Shown in pieces: positions 41,068-49,422 of a stretch of 64,000 bases of DNA. The stretch's first letter is position 1, and every line of letters begins with the position of its first letter. Made by a program: the position numbers and the translations under genes. Where the stretch lies: the NCBI GenBank assembly GCA_048201935.1, contig DBFBGR010000019.1, positions 34,948 through 98,947 on the forward strand, in the 5' to 3' direction. Source of the stretch: MGBC124762 sp048201935. Lineage in GTDB: Bacteria > Bacillota > Clostridia > Oscillospirales > Oscillospiraceae. The notes beneath the pieces were generated by a model that did not search any database, was not told where the DNA came from, and saw nothing but the letters and a program-made list of their open reading frames with translations.

Positions 41068-41113
41068 AAAAACGCCCCTTCCCTGCCATGCTACGGCGGG
41101 AAGGGGCGTTTTG
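41068..41113 (+). terminator. Terminator whose 3' arm contains the next gene's RBS
   Basis: AAAACGCCCCTTCCC (41069-41083) pairs with GGGAAGGGGCGTTTT (41098-41112). The GGAAGGGG of the 3' arm is also the only ribosome binding site for the gene starting at ATG 41116. Confidence 0.88.
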
Positions 41114-41115
41114 AT

Positions 41116-41502
41116 ATGAAGGGATTGGGCGGGTCCGGCTCGGGCAGAGTCAACAAGATATGGTGCGGCGTGGCGGGAGGATTGGCGGGCTTGGCCAACG
41201 GCTTCTTCGGCGGGGGCGGCGGCATGGTGCTGGCGCCGATGCTGGCGGGGCCCTGCGGGCTCTCTCAGCGCAAGGCCTTCGCCAATTCTGTGCTCATCAT
41301 CCTGCCTTTATGCGCGTTGTCCTCTGCCATTTACCTATTCCGAGGCAGTCTTGATCTGATGACCGCCCTGCCCTATCTCCTGGGCGGCCTGGCCGGCGGC
41401 TTTTTGGGGGGCAGGCTCTTCAAGGGCGTCAACATGGACTGGCTGCGCCGGGTGTTCGCCCTGTTCATCCTCTACGGCGCGTGGACCTCGCTGACGGCAT
41501 GA
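41116..41502 (+). CDS. Half-size TSUP (TauE/SafE) transporter, N-half
   Basis: This 128-residue membrane protein has about four hydrophobic segments and a glycine-rich ANGFFGGGGGMVLAPML motif, the signature at the start of each TSUP repeat. Full TSUP sulfite/sulfonate exporters are about 250 residues with two such repeats, so this is one half. The other half follows with a 4-base ATGA overlap. The ribosome binding site lies in the terminator stem upstream, so translation may depend on how that hairpin is resolved. Substrate unknown. Confidence 0.85.
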   Translation: MKGLGGSGSGRVNKIWCGVAGGLAGLANGFFGGGGGMVLAPMLAGPCGLSQRKAFANSVLIILPLCALSSAIYLFRGSLDLMTALPYLLGGLAGGFLGGRLFKGVNMDWLRRVFALFILYGAWTSLTA

Positions 41503-41861
41503 GCTTTGTCATCGCCCTGGCGGCGGGCCTGGCCACCGGCGTGCTCTCCGGCTTCGGCGTGGGCGGCGGCACGTTGCTACTGATCTATATGACCTCTCTG
41601 GCCGGGGTGGAGCAGGACCTGGCCCAGGGCATCAATCTGCTGTACTTTTTGCCCACTGCCGCCTCCGCCCTGCTCTACCACAAGAAAAACGGCTACCTGG
41701 ACAAGACCGCCGCCTGGCCCGCCATTCTCTTTGGACTGGCAGGCACGGCCCTGGCGGCCTGGCTTGCCACGTCGCTGGATGTAGGGCTGCTACGCAAGTG
41801 CTTCGGTGTGTTTTTGCTCTTCGTGGGCCTTCACGAATTGTTCCGCAAAAAGGCCAAATAG
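41499..41861 (+). CDS. Half-size TSUP (TauE/SafE) transporter, C-half
   Basis: This 120-residue membrane protein carries the second TSUP repeat, with LSGFGVGGGTLLLIYM and about four membrane segments, ending LFRKKAK. It starts at ATG 41499 overlapping the first half's stop, so the two are translationally coupled and probably form a heterodimer equal to one full exporter. The 3' end overlaps the convergent ruvX by 31 bases. Not a frameshifted pseudogene: both halves have intact glycine motifs and a proper restart codon. Confidence 0.85.
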   Translation: MSFVIALAAGLATGVLSGFGVGGGTLLLIYMTSLAGVEQDLAQGINLLYFLPTAASALLYHKKNGYLDKTAAWPAILFGLAGTALAAWLATSLDVGLLRKCFGVFLLFVGLHELFRKKAK

Positions 41862-42250
41862 CCCTCCAAAATGAGAGAAGCCGCCACCGCGTCCACCTTC
41901 TCCTTGCGTTTTTTGCCCCGGTTGCCGGTCTCGGTGAGGATACGGTGGGCGTCCACAGTAGTCCGCCGCTCGTCCCAGAGGACCACCTCCATCCCCGAGA
42001 CCTCCTCCACCAGCCGTGCAAAGTCCCGGTAGAGCGCGGCCCGGGGGCCCTCGGTGCCGTCCATGTTCCGGGGATAGCCCATCACCAGACGCTCCGCGCC
42101 CTGCTCCCGGGCCAGCCGGGCGATCTCCTGGACCACGAAGGGGGCGTTGTGGCTGTGGATAACGGTGGTATAGCCCGCCAAAAGGCCCATCGCGTCCGAA
42201 ACAGCGATGCCCGTCCGGGCATCACCATAGTCAATGGCCAGTACTTTCAT
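41831..42250 (-). CDS. ruvX: RuvX/YqgF Holliday-junction resolvase-like nuclease
   Basis: This 139-residue RNase H-fold protein is needed for maturation of the 16S rRNA 5' end in bacteria. The family start is MKVLAIDYGDARTGIAVSD, with VMGYPRNMDG, LWDERRTTVDA and KVDAVAASLILEGYL. Catalytic Asp, Glu and Asp residues are present. It overlaps the convergent TSUP gene by 31 bases and is divergent from the leuA T-box promoter. Confidence 0.94.
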   Translation of the reverse strand: MKVLAIDYGDARTGIAVSDAMGLLAGYTTVIHSHNAPFVVQEIARLAREQGAERLVMGYPRNMDGTEGPRAALYRDFARLVEEVSGMEVVLWDERRTTVDAHRILTETGNRGKKRKEKVDAVAASLILEGYLAFLRNNS

Positions 42251-42274
42251 TTTTCACGCCTCCAACAAAAAGAC

Positions 42275-42303
42275 TTGACAAACGGTTTTTCCTCAGGTAA
42301 ACT
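42275..42303 (+). promoter_or_regulatory. leuA promoter
   Basis: TTGACA (42275-42280), 17 bases and TAAACT (42298-42303), directly ahead of the T-box leader. Confidence 0.88.
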
Positions 42304-42309
42304 ATCCCT

Positions 42310-42570
42310 TACAAACGCGATGATAGGGAGAAAGACCTGTCCTTCCCTCTCCAGAGAGCCGGTGGTGGGTGCAAACCGGTGTGGGCGGCAGGTGTATCAC
42401 TGGCCCTTGAGCGGTCCGCCTGAAACACAGTAGGGTGGAACGGGCGGCTCCGTTACCAGTCGAGGCTTTGCTAGAAGCCGGCGAGCGTTCCCAGGCGACT
42501 GGGGACGGAAACAGGGTGGTACCGCGTTAGATTTAACGCCCCTGACCAAGCCATTGGTCGGGGTTTTTTG
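42310..42570 (+). promoter_or_regulatory. T-box leader, leucine-specific, controlling leuA
   Basis: The leader has the Stem I distal AGAGAGCC and GGTGCAAACCGG elements, the CTTGAGC landmark, the AGTAGGGTGGAAC stretch, and the canonical T-box AGGGTGGTACCGCG (42513-42526). A terminator follows (CCCC...GACCAA with TTGGTC...GGGG, then six Ts, to 42569). By alignment to the CTTGAGC landmark the specifier reads CTG (42400-42402), leucine, which fits leuA. Uncharged tRNA-Leu would favour antitermination. The T-box call is firm; the specifier reading is inference. Confidence 0.92.
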
Positions 42571-42602
42571 TTGCCCACGGCCGAAAAAGGAGGAGTTTTC
42601 CC

Positions 42603-44294
42603 ATGAAGCAGTCCTACGAAAAGTACATCCCCTTCCAGCCCATCGACCTGCCCGACCGCACCTGGCCCAATCAGCGCATCACCAAGGCCCCGGTGTGGTG
42701 CTCGGTGGACCTCCGGGACGGCAACCAGGCCCTGGTGGACCCCATGAACCTACAGGAGAAGCTGGAGTACTTCCACACCCTCATCGACATCGGCGTGAAG
42801 GAGATCGAGATCGGCTTCCCCTCCGCCAGCGAGACCGAGTATGAGATCTGCCGGGAGCTCATCGACGGCGGGCACATCCCCGACGACGTGACCATCCAGG
42901 TCCTGGTCCAGGCCCGGGAGCACCTGATCAAGAAGACCTTCGAGGCCATCAAGGGAGCCAAGCACATCATCTTCCACTTTTATAACTCCACCTCCACCCT
43001 CCAGCGCAAGGTGGTGTTCCACACCGATGTGGAGGGGGTGAAGAAGATCGCCGTGGACGCGGCCAAGCTCATCTATGACCTCTCTCAGGACGCCATCAAG
43101 GAAGGCATGGACCTTCGCTACGAGTATTCCCCCGAGAGCTTTATGGGCACGGAGATGGACGCGGCGGTGGACATCTGCGAGGCGGTCATCCAGGCCATCC
43201 ACGCAACGCCTGAGCACCCCATTATCCTCAACCTGCCCACCACAGTGGAGAACTGCATCCCCTGCTACTTCGCCGACGAGATCGAGTATTTCATCCGCAA
43301 GTTGCCCTCTCGCAAGAGCGCCATCATCTCCCTCCACCCCCACAACGACCGGGGCGAGGGGGTGGCCACCGCCGAGATGGGCCTGCTGGCGGGGGCCGAG
43401 CGCATCGAGGCCACCCTCTTTGGCAACGGCGAGCGCACCGGCAACGTGGACATGGTGACCCTGGCCATGAATATGTACACCCAGGGCGTGGACCCGGAGC
43501 TGGACTTTCACGACATCAACAAGATCCGGGAGATGTACGAGCGGTGCACCAAGATGCCCGTAGGCGACCGCCAGCCCTACGCGGGCAAGCTGGTCTTCAC
43601 CGCCTTCTCCGGCTCTCACCAAGACGCCATCAACAAAGGGACCCATTACATGAAGGAGAGCGGCACGGAGTATTGGGAGATCCCCTACCTGCCCATCGAC
43701 CCCGCCGACCTGGGTCGGCAGTACGAGCCCATTATCCGCATCAACTCCCAGTCGGGCAAGGGCGGCGCGGCTTATGTGATGCAGCAGTCCTTTGGCTACG
43801 ACATCCCCAAGGCCATGCAGCCTGAGTTCGGCCACATCGTCCAGGTGGAGACCGACCGGGTGGGCACCGAGCTCAAGCCCGATCAGGTCTTCGCCCTCTT
43901 TGACAAGGAGTACCTGTCCGCCCCCAAGACCTATCAACTGGAGCGCAGCCGCTTCTTGGAGGATACCAAGCACGGCGACGCAAGCTCAGTCACCTTTGAC
44001 GGCGAGGTGAGCTACAAGGGCAAGACCATGTGGGTCACCGGCTCGGGCACCGGCCCCATCGACGCCTTCTTCAGCGCCCTCCATAGCCTGCCCGAGGGGG
44101 CCATCGACGGCTACCAGTTCGTGGACTACAAAGAGCATGCCATCGCCTCCGGCGCGGACACCCAGGCGGTGTGCTACATCCACCTGAAGGACCCCAAGGG
44201 CCGGGACGTGTTCGGCGTGGGCAAAAGCCACAACATCAACCGGGCCTCTCTCCGGGCCATCCTCTGCGCCATCAACCGCAGTCTGAAAAACTGA
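42603..44294 (+). CDS. leuA: 2-isopropylmalate synthase
   Basis: This 563-residue enzyme condenses acetyl-CoA with 2-oxoisovalerate to start leucine synthesis. The catalytic TIM barrel has APVWCSVDLRDGNQALVDPM and HPHNDRGEGVATAE; the C-terminal ~130 residues are the leucine-sensing LeuA dimer regulatory domain (YQFVDYKEHAI...TQAVCYIHL). Length matches the longer (type 2) LeuA enzymes. AAGGAGGAG precedes the ATG. It is alone behind its T-box; other leu genes are not in the window. Confidence 0.96.
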   Translation: MKQSYEKYIPFQPIDLPDRTWPNQRITKAPVWCSVDLRDGNQALVDPMNLQEKLEYFHTLIDIGVKEIEIGFPSASETEYEICRELIDGGHIPDDVTIQVLVQAREHLIKKTFEAIKGAKHIIFHFYNSTSTLQRKVVFHTDVEGVKKIAVDAAKLIYDLSQDAIKEGMDLRYEYSPESFMGTEMDAAVDICEAVIQAIHATPEHPIILNLPTTVENCIPCYFADEIEYFIRKLPSRKSAIISLHPHNDRGEGVATAEMGLLAGAERIEATLFGNGERTGNVDMVTLAMNMYTQGVDPELDFHDINKIREMYERCTKMPVGDRQPYAGKLVFTAFSGSHQDAINKGTHYMKESGTEYWEIPYLPIDPADLGRQYEPIIRINSQSGKGGAAYVMQQSFGYDIPKAMQPEFGHIVQVETDRVGTELKPDQVFALFDKEYLSAPKTYQLERSRFLEDTKHGDASSVTFDGEVSYKGKTMWVTGSGTGPIDAFFSALHSLPEGAIDGYQFVDYKEHAIASGADTQAVCYIHLKDPKGRDVFGVGKSHNINRASLRAILCAINRSLKN

Positions 44295-44310
44295 GTCAAA
44301 GGCATCAACG

Positions 44311-44347
44311 CCGTGGCCGTCCAGCTACTGGACGGCCACGGTTTTTT
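44311..44347. terminator. Terminator between leuA and folD
   Basis: A 14-bp perfect stem (44311-44324 with 44328-44341) around CTA, followed by six Ts on the plus strand. It reaches the stop codon of the convergent folD. Confidence 0.92.
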
Positions 44348-45194
44348 ATTCCTCCAGCCCCAGGTGGCGCAGGCAGGAACGGTAGGTGTTTTCCATCAGC
44401 ACAGCCCGGGTCATAGGCCCTACCCCGCCGGGCACCGGCGTGATGTACGAGCACTTTTCCGCCACAGCGTCAAAGTCCACATCGCCACAGAGCTTGCCCT
44501 CGGCATTGCGGTTCATGGCCACGTCGACCACCACCGCGCCCTCCTTGACCATATCTCCGGTCACCAGGCCGGTCTTGCCCACAGCGGATACCAAAATGTC
44601 CGCCGCGGCGCATTTTTTTGCCATGTCGGCTGTTTTGGAGTGGCAGACGGTGACGGTGCCGTTCTCCGCCAGCAGCAGCGCGGCCATAGGCTTACCCACG
44701 ATGTTGGACCGGCCCAGCACCACGCACTCCTTCCCTGCCACCTGGATGCCGTATTCGTGGAGCAGCTCCATCACGCCGCCGGGCGTACAGGGCAAAAAGC
44801 CGCCCTTCTGCCCGGTGTAGAGCTTGCCCACGTTCACCGGGTGGAAACAGTCTACGTCCTTGTCAGGCACGATGGCGTCCAGCAGCGCGATAGCGTCCAG
44901 ACCCTCCGGCAGAGGCAACTGGACCAAGATGCCGTCGATGTCGGCGCGCTGGTTGAGCTGGCCGATGAGCTCCAGCAGCTCTGCCTGGGACACCCCGGCG
45001 GGCATGGTGTACTCCTCGCTATAGAAGCCGCACTCGGCGCAGTCCTTTTTCTTGCCGTTGACGTAGGTCCGGCTGGCGGGGTCGTCCCCCACCAGGATCA
45101 CTGCCAGACCCGGTTTGCGGGCAAGCCCGCTCACCTTTTCCTTCAATTCACCCTTCCGCTTCGCTGCCAGGGCCTTCCCGTCCAGGATCGTCAT
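44346..45194 (-). CDS. folD: Bifunctional methylene-THF dehydrogenase/cyclohydrolase
   Basis: This 282-residue folate enzyme interconverts methylene-, methenyl- and formyl-tetrahydrofolate. The substrate-binding YVNGKKKDCAECG motif, GILVQLPLPEG, and the NADP-binding GRSNIVGKPMA and TPVPGGVGPMT segments are intact. ATG 45194 follows GGGAGGAG; the frame reaches further upstream but that overlaps lgt. The first 47 bases lie inside the end of lgt. Confidence 0.95.
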   Translation of the reverse strand: MTILDGKALAAKRKGELKEKVSGLARKPGLAVILVGDDPASRTYVNGKKKDCAECGFYSEEYTMPAGVSQAELLELIGQLNQRADIDGILVQLPLPEGLDAIALLDAIVPDKDVDCFHPVNVGKLYTGQKGGFLPCTPGGVMELLHEYGIQVAGKECVVLGRSNIVGKPMAALLLAENGTVTVCHSKTADMAKKCAAADILVSAVGKTGLVTGDMVKEGAVVVDVAMNRNAEGKLCGDVDFDAVAEKCSYITPVPGGVGPMTRAVLMENTYRSCLRHLGLEE

Positions 45195-46101
45195 GGTGTT
45201 TCTCCTCCCTTTGATTGACATACAGCTCCTCCGGCGTGTGCTTTTTCACCGCCAGATGGTAGACCAAAAAACCGATGGCCCCGATCGCGCACACCCAGGC
45301 CAGCACCTGGCTGACCCGCAGGGGCACGCCGCCGATCTCCAAACCGAAGAAGGGCAGGTAATCTCGCCGCAGGCCCTCGATCCAGCCCCGGCCCACGCCG
45401 TACCAGGCCAGGTAGATGCAGAACATCTGGCCGTCGAACTTGCGCCAGCCCTTCTTGAGGACCCAGATCATAAGTACCAGCCCCACCAGGTTCCAAAGGC
45501 TCTCGTAGAGGAAGGTGGGGTGGACCTCCTGGAGCCCCAGGTAGGCGCCGGTGTTGCTGTCAAAGACGTTCTCCACCCCCATGCGCCAGGGGAGCGTGGT
45601 CTCGTAGCCGTAGGCCTCCACATTGACAAAGTTGCCCCAGCGGCCGATGGCCTGTCCGATGAGCAGTCCAAAGGAGCCCAGGTCCAGATAGGGCCCAATT
45701 TTTTCGTGGCGGACCTTACAGAAGACCACCACCGTGGCCACCGCCGCGATGACGCCGCCGTAGATGGCAAGGCCGCCGTCCCAAATGCGGATGGTGGCGG
45801 GCCAGTCGACGGCCCCCGAGGCGGTGCGAAACTCTCCCGTATCCCGGCTGAGGGCGGTCACCACATAGTAGGCCCGCGCGCCTAAAATGGCGATGGGCAC
45901 GGCAAAGAGGAGCATATCCAGCAGACCGTCGCTGGTGAGACCGAACTGTCGGGTGCGCTTACAGCAAAACCACACCGCCAGCAAAAAGCCCCCGGCGATG
46001 ATGATGCCGTACCAGTAGATGGGCTTTCCAAAGAGAGTAAAGGCCACCCGATCCAGGGTAAATTCCAGCCCCAGGCCGGGAAAGGTGACTGTGGAGGTCA
46101 T
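45148..46101 (-). CDS. lgt: Prolipoprotein diacylglyceryl transferase
   Basis: This 317-residue membrane enzyme moves diacylglycerol from phosphatidylglycerol to the lipobox cysteine of prelipoproteins. It has about seven membrane helices, the Lgt signature GRWGNFVNVEAYG, HPTFLYESLWN, and the YGVGRGWIEGLRRD segment. It would act on the lipoproteins at 14169 and 62913. The hydrophilic C-terminal ~25 residues overlap folD by 47 bases, and its start overlaps the upstream M16 gene by 4 bases. Confidence 0.95.
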   Translation of the reverse strand: MTSTVTFPGLGLEFTLDRVAFTLFGKPIYWYGIIIAGGFLLAVWFCCKRTRQFGLTSDGLLDMLLFAVPIAILGARAYYVVTALSRDTGEFRTASGAVDWPATIRIWDGGLAIYGGVIAAVATVVVFCKVRHEKIGPYLDLGSFGLLIGQAIGRWGNFVNVEAYGYETTLPWRMGVENVFDSNTGAYLGLQEVHPTFLYESLWNLVGLVLMIWVLKKGWRKFDGQMFCIYLAWYGVGRGWIEGLRRDYLPFFGLEIGGVPLRVSQVLAWVCAIGAIGFLVYHLAVKKHTPEELYVNQREEKHHDDPGREGPGSEAEG

Positions 46102-47378
46102 TTCGTCCCCCCCTTTGGTGCGATGACCGCCAGGGCGTGACGCTCAGCGGTGAGATACCGGGCCACAAAGTCCCGCACATCCCGGGCGGTGATGGACTGG
46201 AAGACCTCCGGGAAGGTCAGGTACTCCACACCGTCAAAATAGCTCTGGGCCAGCTCCACGGCGGTGTTTTCAAAGGAATTGAGCTGGCTGACCATGCCGC
46301 CGTAGGCCGCCTTTTTGCACCGCTCAAAGCGCTCAGGCTCAAAGCCTTCCTCCGCCACCCGGCGGCACTCGGCCAAAACGGCGTCCCGGACCGCCTGGGG
46401 GTCCCGGCTCTCGCCGCCCAGAGCCAAAAAGGCGCAGCCAGGGTAGTCCTCGTAGCCGCAGGAGAAGGCCCGGTTGAGCAGGCCCTGGCCGTAGAGGCTG
46501 TTATAGAGCGGGCTGGAGTCCCCCGCCAGCAGGTCTCCGGCCAGGTCGCCGATGAGCTGGGCGCGCAGCCGAACCTGGCCGCTCTCCGGGGCAGGCAGCT
46601 TGAAACCCATCTGGAACAGGGGCGCGGCCACCTCCATGGAGCGGCGGGAATCATGGCTGACAGCGGTCTCCGGCTCGGCCTCGCCGTAGTCCCGCTCCGG
46701 GCTGCCCTTCCCTGCCCCGATGACCACCTTGGCCGCCAGGTCGAGGACCCGCTGGGGGTCCACATCGCCCACCACCGTCAGCACCATATTCCCCGGGTTA
46801 TAGAAGGCCCCGTGGCAGGTGTAGAGGGTCTGGTACGTGATTTCCGCGATAGACGCCTGGGTGCCGGCGATGTGGGTGCGGATGGGATGGTGGGCATAAA
46901 GGCACTTCAAAAGGTCGTAAAACACCTCGGTCTCCGCCTCGTCGTCGCCCATGGCGATCTCCTGGCCGATGATGCCCTGCTCCTTGGCCACGCTCTCGGG
47001 GGTGAAATAGGGCTCGGTGACAAAGCCCAGCAGTGTCTTCAGATTTTCCTCAAAGCCCTGGGTACACTGGAAAAAATACCCGGTGATACCAAAGCTGGTA
47101 AAGGCGTTGGGGTCGGCGCCGTTGGCGGCCATGAGCTGCAGGGCGTTACCGTCCTTGGTGTCAAAGAGCTTGTGCTCCAAAAAGTGGGCCACCCCCGCGG
47201 GGGTATCCCGCCAGCCATCGGCGGTCTGGAATCGCATATCCAGTCCGCCGTAGCGGGTGGCGAAAAAGGCGAATTGCTTGCTGTAGCCCGGGCGCTTGTC
47301 CACAAAGATATGGAGCCCGTTGGGTAACTGACCATGGAAGAGGTCCATGCCCAGGCGTTCATAGCGTTTTTCCTCCAT
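46098..47378 (-). CDS. M16 zinc peptidase (YmfH-like), catalytic
   Basis: This 426-residue M16 (insulinase/processing-peptidase-like) protein has the inverted zinc motif HFLEH (H65-E68-H69) in AGVAHFLEHKLF, with the downstream glutamate expected in the NEIIGQEIAM-like region (GIIGQEIAMGDDEAE). The C-terminal half repeats the fold without metal ligands. Next to it lies a second M16 protein lacking HxxEH; the pair matches YmfF/YmfH and probably forms a heterodimer. GGAGGG precedes the ATG. Substrate unknown. Confidence 0.9.
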   Translation of the reverse strand: MEEKRYERLGMDLFHGQLPNGLHIFVDKRPGYSKQFAFFATRYGGLDMRFQTADGWRDTPAGVAHFLEHKLFDTKDGNALQLMAANGADPNAFTSFGITGYFFQCTQGFEENLKTLLGFVTEPYFTPESVAKEQGIIGQEIAMGDDEAETEVFYDLLKCLYAHHPIRTHIAGTQASIAEITYQTLYTCHGAFYNPGNMVLTVVGDVDPQRVLDLAAKVVIGAGKGSPERDYGEAEPETAVSHDSRRSMEVAAPLFQMGFKLPAPESGQVRLRAQLIGDLAGDLLAGDSSPLYNSLYGQGLLNRAFSCGYEDYPGCAFLALGGESRDPQAVRDAVLAECRRVAEEGFEPERFERCKKAAYGGMVSQLNSFENTAVELAQSYFDGVEYLTFPEVFQSITARDVRDFVARYLTAERHALAVIAPKGGTK

Positions 47379-47382
47379 ACCC

Positions 47383-48672
47383 TCAGCCCTCCTTCCCCAT
47401 CAGGCGGTATACAGTGTCCAGCTCCAGCCCTTGGGCGATGGCCGCCACCTCCTCGGCGGTGACCTCCTCCGCCCGGCGGGCCAGCTCCTCCGGCGCGTCG
47501 TCCCAAACGCCGCTCACAGCGGCGGTCAGGCAGTACTGCTCCAGTTGGGCCCGGCTGTCGGCCACGCTCTTGTGGGCGTTGACTACGGCCTGCCGGGCGC
47601 TTTGCAGCTCCTCGGGCGTAAAGTCCCCAGCCTTCACGGCCTCCAACTGGGCCAGGATCTCATCCTGGGCCTCCTGCATTTTGTCGAACTCCACCCCTGA
47701 GGACACCGCGCACAGGCCCTTAAGACCGTCGGTGGAGGCGCTGGCGTAGTAGCAAAGGGAAAGCTTCTCGCGCACGTTCATAAAGAGCTTGGAGGTCGCC
47801 GTGCCGCCGTAGAGGGCGTTGAAGACCAGCAGGGCCGGGTAATCCTCCCGCCAGATGCTGGCCCCCTTGGTCCGAAAGCCCAGGCACAGCTTGCCCTGGG
47901 TCACGTCCAGGCGGTCCACCACCATCCTGGGCTCGTGGACGGCGGGGCGCTCCACCACCTGGCAGGCCAGCTCCACCGCCCTGCCCCGCAGCGGGACCAG
48001 AGCGTCCACCAGCGGCTTCAGCGCCCCCTTGACCCGCTCCACACCGGCGCTGCCGCAGTAGTGGAGCTCCAGAATGCCGTGGCTCAGCAGGTCCTGGTAG
48101 GCGGTCCAGGCGCTTCGGGCGGTGATGGCGGCGGCGTCCTCCTCCGCGCCCAGCCGGTCCACGCCGTAGGCCTCGCCCTTGCACATCTCCTGCACCAGCC
48201 GAAGCATGGCGTACTGCCGCTTGTCGTTCATCTGGGCCCGGATGGCCTGGAGGAGATTGTCCCGCTCGCCGGAGACGTATTCGGCCCGGAACGTACCGTC
48301 CCGCGTTATCGGCTTTAGTAGCAGCGCGCATAAAAGCTCCGCCGCGCTCTCCAGCACGGCCTCGCCCTCCAGGGTGTACGCGTCGTCCAGAAAGCTGCCG
48401 ATGAGCCCTAAGCACTGGGTCTCCCCTTTCTTGCGCACCATGGGCTCCAGCACGCCGCCGTAGAGCTCATCCAGGCGGGTGCTGACGGCCTCCATGGTGG
48501 GCCATGCCTCGCAGCCCCGGCGCAAAATGTAAGGCACGATGGCGTTGACGGCGGCCCACTCCCGGGTCAGCGGGGTCAAAAAGGTGGCCGACAGCGTGGC
48601 GCTTTTGAACTTGGTGGTCTCAATGGCGGTGAGGAATACCCCAGGCGCCAGTTGTTCGCGTTTGAGCTCCAT
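47383..48672 (-). CDS. M16-family protein without the zinc motif (YmfF-like)
   Basis: This 429-residue protein has the M16 fold signature (NAIVPYILRRGCEAWPTMEAVS in the position of the zinc helix; NALYGGTATSKLFMNVREKLSLCYY near residue 300) but no HxxEH or HxxxE motif, so it is presumably the noncatalytic partner of the enzyme encoded 4 bases downstream. ATG 48672 follows AAGGAGA. First gene of the M16-M16-lgt-folD operon. Confidence 0.87.
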   Translation of the reverse strand: MELKREQLAPGVFLTAIETTKFKSATLSATFLTPLTREWAAVNAIVPYILRRGCEAWPTMEAVSTRLDELYGGVLEPMVRKKGETQCLGLIGSFLDDAYTLEGEAVLESAAELLCALLLKPITRDGTFRAEYVSGERDNLLQAIRAQMNDKRQYAMLRLVQEMCKGEAYGVDRLGAEEDAAAITARSAWTAYQDLLSHGILELHYCGSAGVERVKGALKPLVDALVPLRGRAVELACQVVERPAVHEPRMVVDRLDVTQGKLCLGFRTKGASIWREDYPALLVFNALYGGTATSKLFMNVREKLSLCYYASASTDGLKGLCAVSSGVEFDKMQEAQDEILAQLEAVKAGDFTPEELQSARQAVVNAHKSVADSRAQLEQYCLTAAVSGVWDDAPEELARRAEEVTAEEVAAIAQGLELDTVYRLMGKEG

Positions 48673-48713
48673 AGACCTGTCTCCTTTTTCCAAGGTAAAA
48701 ATGTCTAAAAGGT

Positions 48714-48742
48714 ATTATACTACATCTTGCCCAGTTTGGCAC
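48714..48742 (-). promoter_or_regulatory. Promoter of the M16-lgt-folD operon
   Basis: On the minus strand GTGCCA (48742-48737), 17 bases and TATAAT (48719-48714), about 40 bases before the start codon. Confidence 0.7.
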
Positions 48743-48792
48743 CTATTATTTTTTCAACCTGGTCCGGCTTGTCCAAGCCCCGGGTGAAAAGG

Positions 48793-48822
48793 AAGGGACG
48801 GCCGCGGAGCCGTCCCTTTTTG
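48793..48822 (-). terminator. Terminator after cotJC
   Basis: GGGACGGC and GCCGTCCC form a hairpin around CGCGGA; on the minus strand it follows the cotJC stop by 4 bases and has a T/C-rich tail. Confidence 0.8.
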
Positions 48823-48825
48823 GTC

Positions 48826-49422
48826 TTATTTGTCGAAGGCGGGGTTCACGAAATACACGTTCTTCTGGTCCATCTTGTCCTTGGCCAGGGCAATGGCCTC
48901 GCCAAAGCGCTGGAAGTGGACCACCTCGCGCTCGCGCAGGAACCGGATCACGTCGTTGACATCGGGGTCGTCGCTGAGGCGCAGGATGTTGTCGTAGGTC
49001 ACACGGGCCTTCTGCTCGGCGGCCAGGTCCTCGGTGAGGTCGGCGATGACATCACCCTTTACCGCCATGGAGGCCGCGCTGTACGGGAAGCCGGAGGCGG
49101 CAGTGGGATAGACGCCGGTGGTGCGGTCCACGAAGTAGGTGTCAAAGCCGGCGGTCTTGATCTGCTCATCGCTGAGCTTGCGGGTGAGCTGATGGACGAT
49201 AGCGCCGATCATCTCCAAATGGCCCAGCTCCTCGGTGCCGATGTCGGTCAAAAGGCCCTTGAGTTCGGGATAGGGCATGGAAAAGCGCTGGGAGAGATAG
49301 CGCAGGGACGCGCCCAGCTCGCCGTCGGGCCCACCGTACTGGCTGATGATGACGCTGGCCAGCTTGGGGTTCACGTTTTTGATGCGCACGGGATATTGCA
49401 GCTTTTTCTCGTAGATAAACAT
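48826..49422 (-). CDS. cotJC: CotJC, manganese-catalase-like spore coat protein
   Basis: This 198-residue ferritin-like protein resembles Mn catalase and is a spore coat or inner-coat component in Bacillus. The metal-ligand helices include GGPDGELGASLRYLSQR, IGTEELGHLEMI and EDLAAEQKARVTYDNIL, with a late EVVHFQRFGEA. ATG 49422 abuts the stop codon of the upstream CotJA/CotJB gene directly, so the products are coupled. Expected to be made in the mother cell. Confidence 0.92.
   Translation of the reverse strand: MFIYEKKLQYPVRIKNVNPKLASVIISQYGGPDGELGASLRYLSQRFSMPYPELKGLLTDIGTEELGHLEMIGAIVHQLTRKLSDEQIKTAGFDTYFVDRTTGVYPTAASGFPYSAASMAVKGDVIADLTEDLAAEQKARVTYDNILRLSDDPDVNDVIRFLREREVVHFQRFGEAIALAKDKMDQKNVYFVNPAFDK

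Noticed and set aside
41116..41861. TSUP gene broken by a frameshift
   Set aside because: Each half has its own complete glycine motif, about four membrane segments and an ATGA restart, so two genes is the better reading.
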